DNA of 6,021 nucleotides from a candidate division TA06 bacterium (lineage in GTDB: Bacteria; Hydrothermota; DG-26; E44-bin18; JADFOU01): assembly GCA_022562655.1 (NCBI GenBank), contig JADFOU010000135.1, forward strand, positions 1 to 6,021. The letters are read 5' to 3'. Below, one piece after another: positions 5,460-6,021 of the stretch. Under the pieces are notes generated by a model. It worked only from the letters and a program-made list of their open reading frames with translations. It was not told where the DNA came from and did not search any database. How positions within the stretch are numbered: position 1 is the stretch's first letter; the number at the start of each line of letters is the position of its first letter. The translations under genes were made by a program, and so were the position numbers.

Positions 5460-5534
5460 CAGGCCTGGCCCGATTCGAACGGGCAACCTTCGGTTTTGGA
5501 GACCGACGCTCTAACCAGTTCGAGCTACAGGCCT
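5460..5534 (-). tRNA. trnW: tRNA-Trp (anticodon CCA)
   Basis: A 75-base cloverleaf including discriminator G73. It has a perfect 7-bp acceptor stem (AGGCCTG with CAGGCCT), D stem GCTC/GAGC, anticodon stem TCGGT/ACCGA with loop CTCCAAA (anticodon CCA), a 5-base variable loop, and T stem GCCCG/CGGGC with loop TTCGAAT. A1-U72 and G73 match bacterial tRNA-Trp identity. The 3' CCA is not encoded (the next bases are CAA), so the nucleotidyltransferase must add it. It sits between rpmG and secE, as in many bacteria, and is probably processed from the same transcript. Confidence 0.97.
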
Positions 5535-5562
5535 ATTTTTTGAAAGCAAGATCCAAACCACA

Positions 5563-5686
5563 AATCCAATCGCCAAACAAATTCCAATGATCAAATTTCA
5601 AAATTCAAAACTCTTTTTCTGTTTGGAATTTGTCATTTTGAATTTCGAATTTATTTGAAAATTGGTCCTTGGAATTTGCGATTTGC
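5563..5686. repeat. Long imperfect inverted repeat, rpmG-tRNA-Trp spacer
   Basis: The left half (about 5563-5611) carries aaatccaatcgccaaac, aaattccaat and aaattcaaaac. The right half (about 5621-5686) carries gtttggaatttg, ttttgaattt and ttggaatttgcgatttg. They are imperfect reverse complements over roughly 50 bases; for example aatcgccaaacaaattccaa (5568-5587) faces ttggaatttgcgatt (5669-5683) with a small bulge. The element begins about 5 bases after the rpmG stop and ends about 30 bases before the mature tRNA. Its wording resembles the rplL-rplJ spacer. No terminator-like U-run is seen. Confidence 0.65.
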
Positions 5687-5690
5687 CTTC

Positions 5691-5840
5691 CTACCTCGTC
5701 TCTTTATGTGGGGTATGAGTGCGGCAGAAGCGGCAATACTTCTTATAATCCACTCTTTCCGGATGTCTCTGTTTGCTTTTGGTCATGGTGTAATTCCTCC
5801 GTTTACACTGGGTGCATTCCAGGGTGATGATCTCCCTCAT
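5691..5840 (-). CDS. rpmG: 50S ribosomal protein L33
   Basis: Small basic protein of the large ribosomal subunit, near the E site. The 49-residue product begins MREIITLECTQCKRRNY and ends THTPHKETR. Four cysteines in two CxxC pairs (C9, C12, C36, C39) make it the zinc-binding form. The KYCRFCRTHTPHKE ending and the total length are characteristic of the family. Its ATG lies directly after the sequence ACTGAAGTT, with no Shine-Dalgarno site. The stop is UAG, and a long inverted repeat follows almost at once. It lies between tuf and tRNA-Trp, a common bacterial order. The gene is short but unmistakable. Confidence 0.96.
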   Translation of the reverse strand: MREIITLECTQCKRRNYTMTKSKQRHPERVDYKKYCRFCRTHTPHKETR

Positions 5841-5841
5841 A

Positions 5842-5863
5842 ACTTCAGTATGTTATAAGTTGC
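5842..5863 (-). repeat. Leader repeat copy 2, at the rpmG start
   Basis: Partner of 5384-5405 (19 of 22 bases identical). It begins two bases upstream of the rpmG ATG and extends into the tuf-rpmG spacer. The transcript reads ACTTATAACATACTGAAGTT and then AUG. The conserved ACTGAAGT immediately before a start codon is the notable part. The rest of the 68-base spacer shows only short words such as agtagatagtaaatag, and no recognisable promoter or terminator. Confidence 0.6.
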
Positions 5864-5908
5864 ATGTAGTAGATTGGTGTTTCCTACCTTCTATTTACTA
5901 TCTACTGG

Positions 5909-6021
5909 CTATTCAAGCACTTCCGTCACCACACCTGCCCCCACCGTCCTTCCTCCCTCCCGGATCGCAAACCGTAACTCCTTCTCCATCGCTACTGTCG
6001 TGATCAACTCGACTTCTACCT
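5909..6021 (-). CDS. tuf: Elongation factor Tu, C-terminal 36 residues (partial)
   Basis: EF-Tu delivers aminoacyl-tRNA to the ribosome as a GTPase. Only the C-terminal end of domain III is present: it opens VEVELITTVAMEKELRFA and continues IREGGRTVGAGVVTEVLE, which matches the near-invariant EF-Tu terminus. The stop is UAG at 5911-5909. The gene enters from the high-coordinate edge, so GTPase motifs cannot be assessed. It is the most upstream gene visible, and rpmG follows after 68 bases. Confidence 0.97.
   Translation of the reverse strand, partial: VEVELITTVAMEKELRFAIREGGRTVGAGVVTEVLE

Noticed and set aside
5851..5866. TATAAC as a -10 promoter box before rpmG
   Set aside because: No -35-like hexamer lies at suitable distance upstream, and the segment is better explained as the repeated leader shared with secE.
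5655..6003. Plus-strand open frames over rpmG and the tuf end
   Set aside because: They are antisense to clear L33 and EF-Tu coding sequence.

Overview
The window is a slice of the conserved bacterial transcription–translation gene cluster, read entirely on the minus strand. In transcription order (high to low coordinate) it holds: end of tuf (EF-Tu), rpmG (L33), tRNA-Trp(CCA), secE, nusG, rplK (L11), rplA (L1), rplJ (L10), rplL (L7/L12), then the first 660 codons of rpoB, which runs off the low-coordinate edge. All proteins are recognisable from family motifs, and no reading frame is broken. The host is a bacterium (bacterial SecE, NusG, L7/L12 and RpoB, and a tRNA-Trp with A1-U72 and G73). 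The phylum cannot be assigned from the sequence alone. Coding DNA looks mid-GC, while the spacers are clearly AT-rich. The general look (near absence of Shine-Dalgarno sites, many UAG stops, spacers filled with short-word repeats) suggests an uncultured or candidate-phylum type lineage, but that is inference.

Layout: 1-1980 rpoB (5' part); 1981-2031 short spacer with a perfect 12-bp hairpin overlapping the rplL stop; 2032-2439 rplL; 2440-2576 spacer with a TTCCAAG-type repeat; 2577-3119 rplJ; 3120-3236 spacer/leader with a nested hairpin; 3237-3938 rplA; 3939-3989 spacer hairpin; 3990-4430 rplK; 4431-4594 spacer with heptamer tandem repeats and a long imperfect stem; 4595-5119 nusG; 5120-5193 spacer stem; 5194-5385 secE; 5386-5459 spacer; 5460-5534 tRNA-Trp; 5535-5690 long inverted repeat; 5691-5840 rpmG; 5841-5908 spacer; 5909-6021 tuf 3' end. 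No gene-free stretch exceeds 164 bases.

Functionally the set supplies the ribosomal stalk and L1 stalk (L11, L1, L10, L7/L12), the factor that uses the stalk (EF-Tu), NusG linking RNA polymerase to the ribosome or Rho, the essential translocon subunit SecE, and the beta subunit of RNA polymerase.

The genes are textbook; the non-coding DNA is not. Most spacers carry an imperfect inverted repeat built from short AT-rich words, a different word set in most gaps, and in two places this material appears to have been captured as the C-terminal tail of a ribosomal protein (L10, L11). Only rplL, whose product is needed in several copies per ribosome, has a clear Shine-Dalgarno site. Five of the eight visible stop codons are UAG. 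A perfect GC-rich hairpin separates the ribosomal-protein part from rpoB, where some bacteria place an attenuator or RNase III site.
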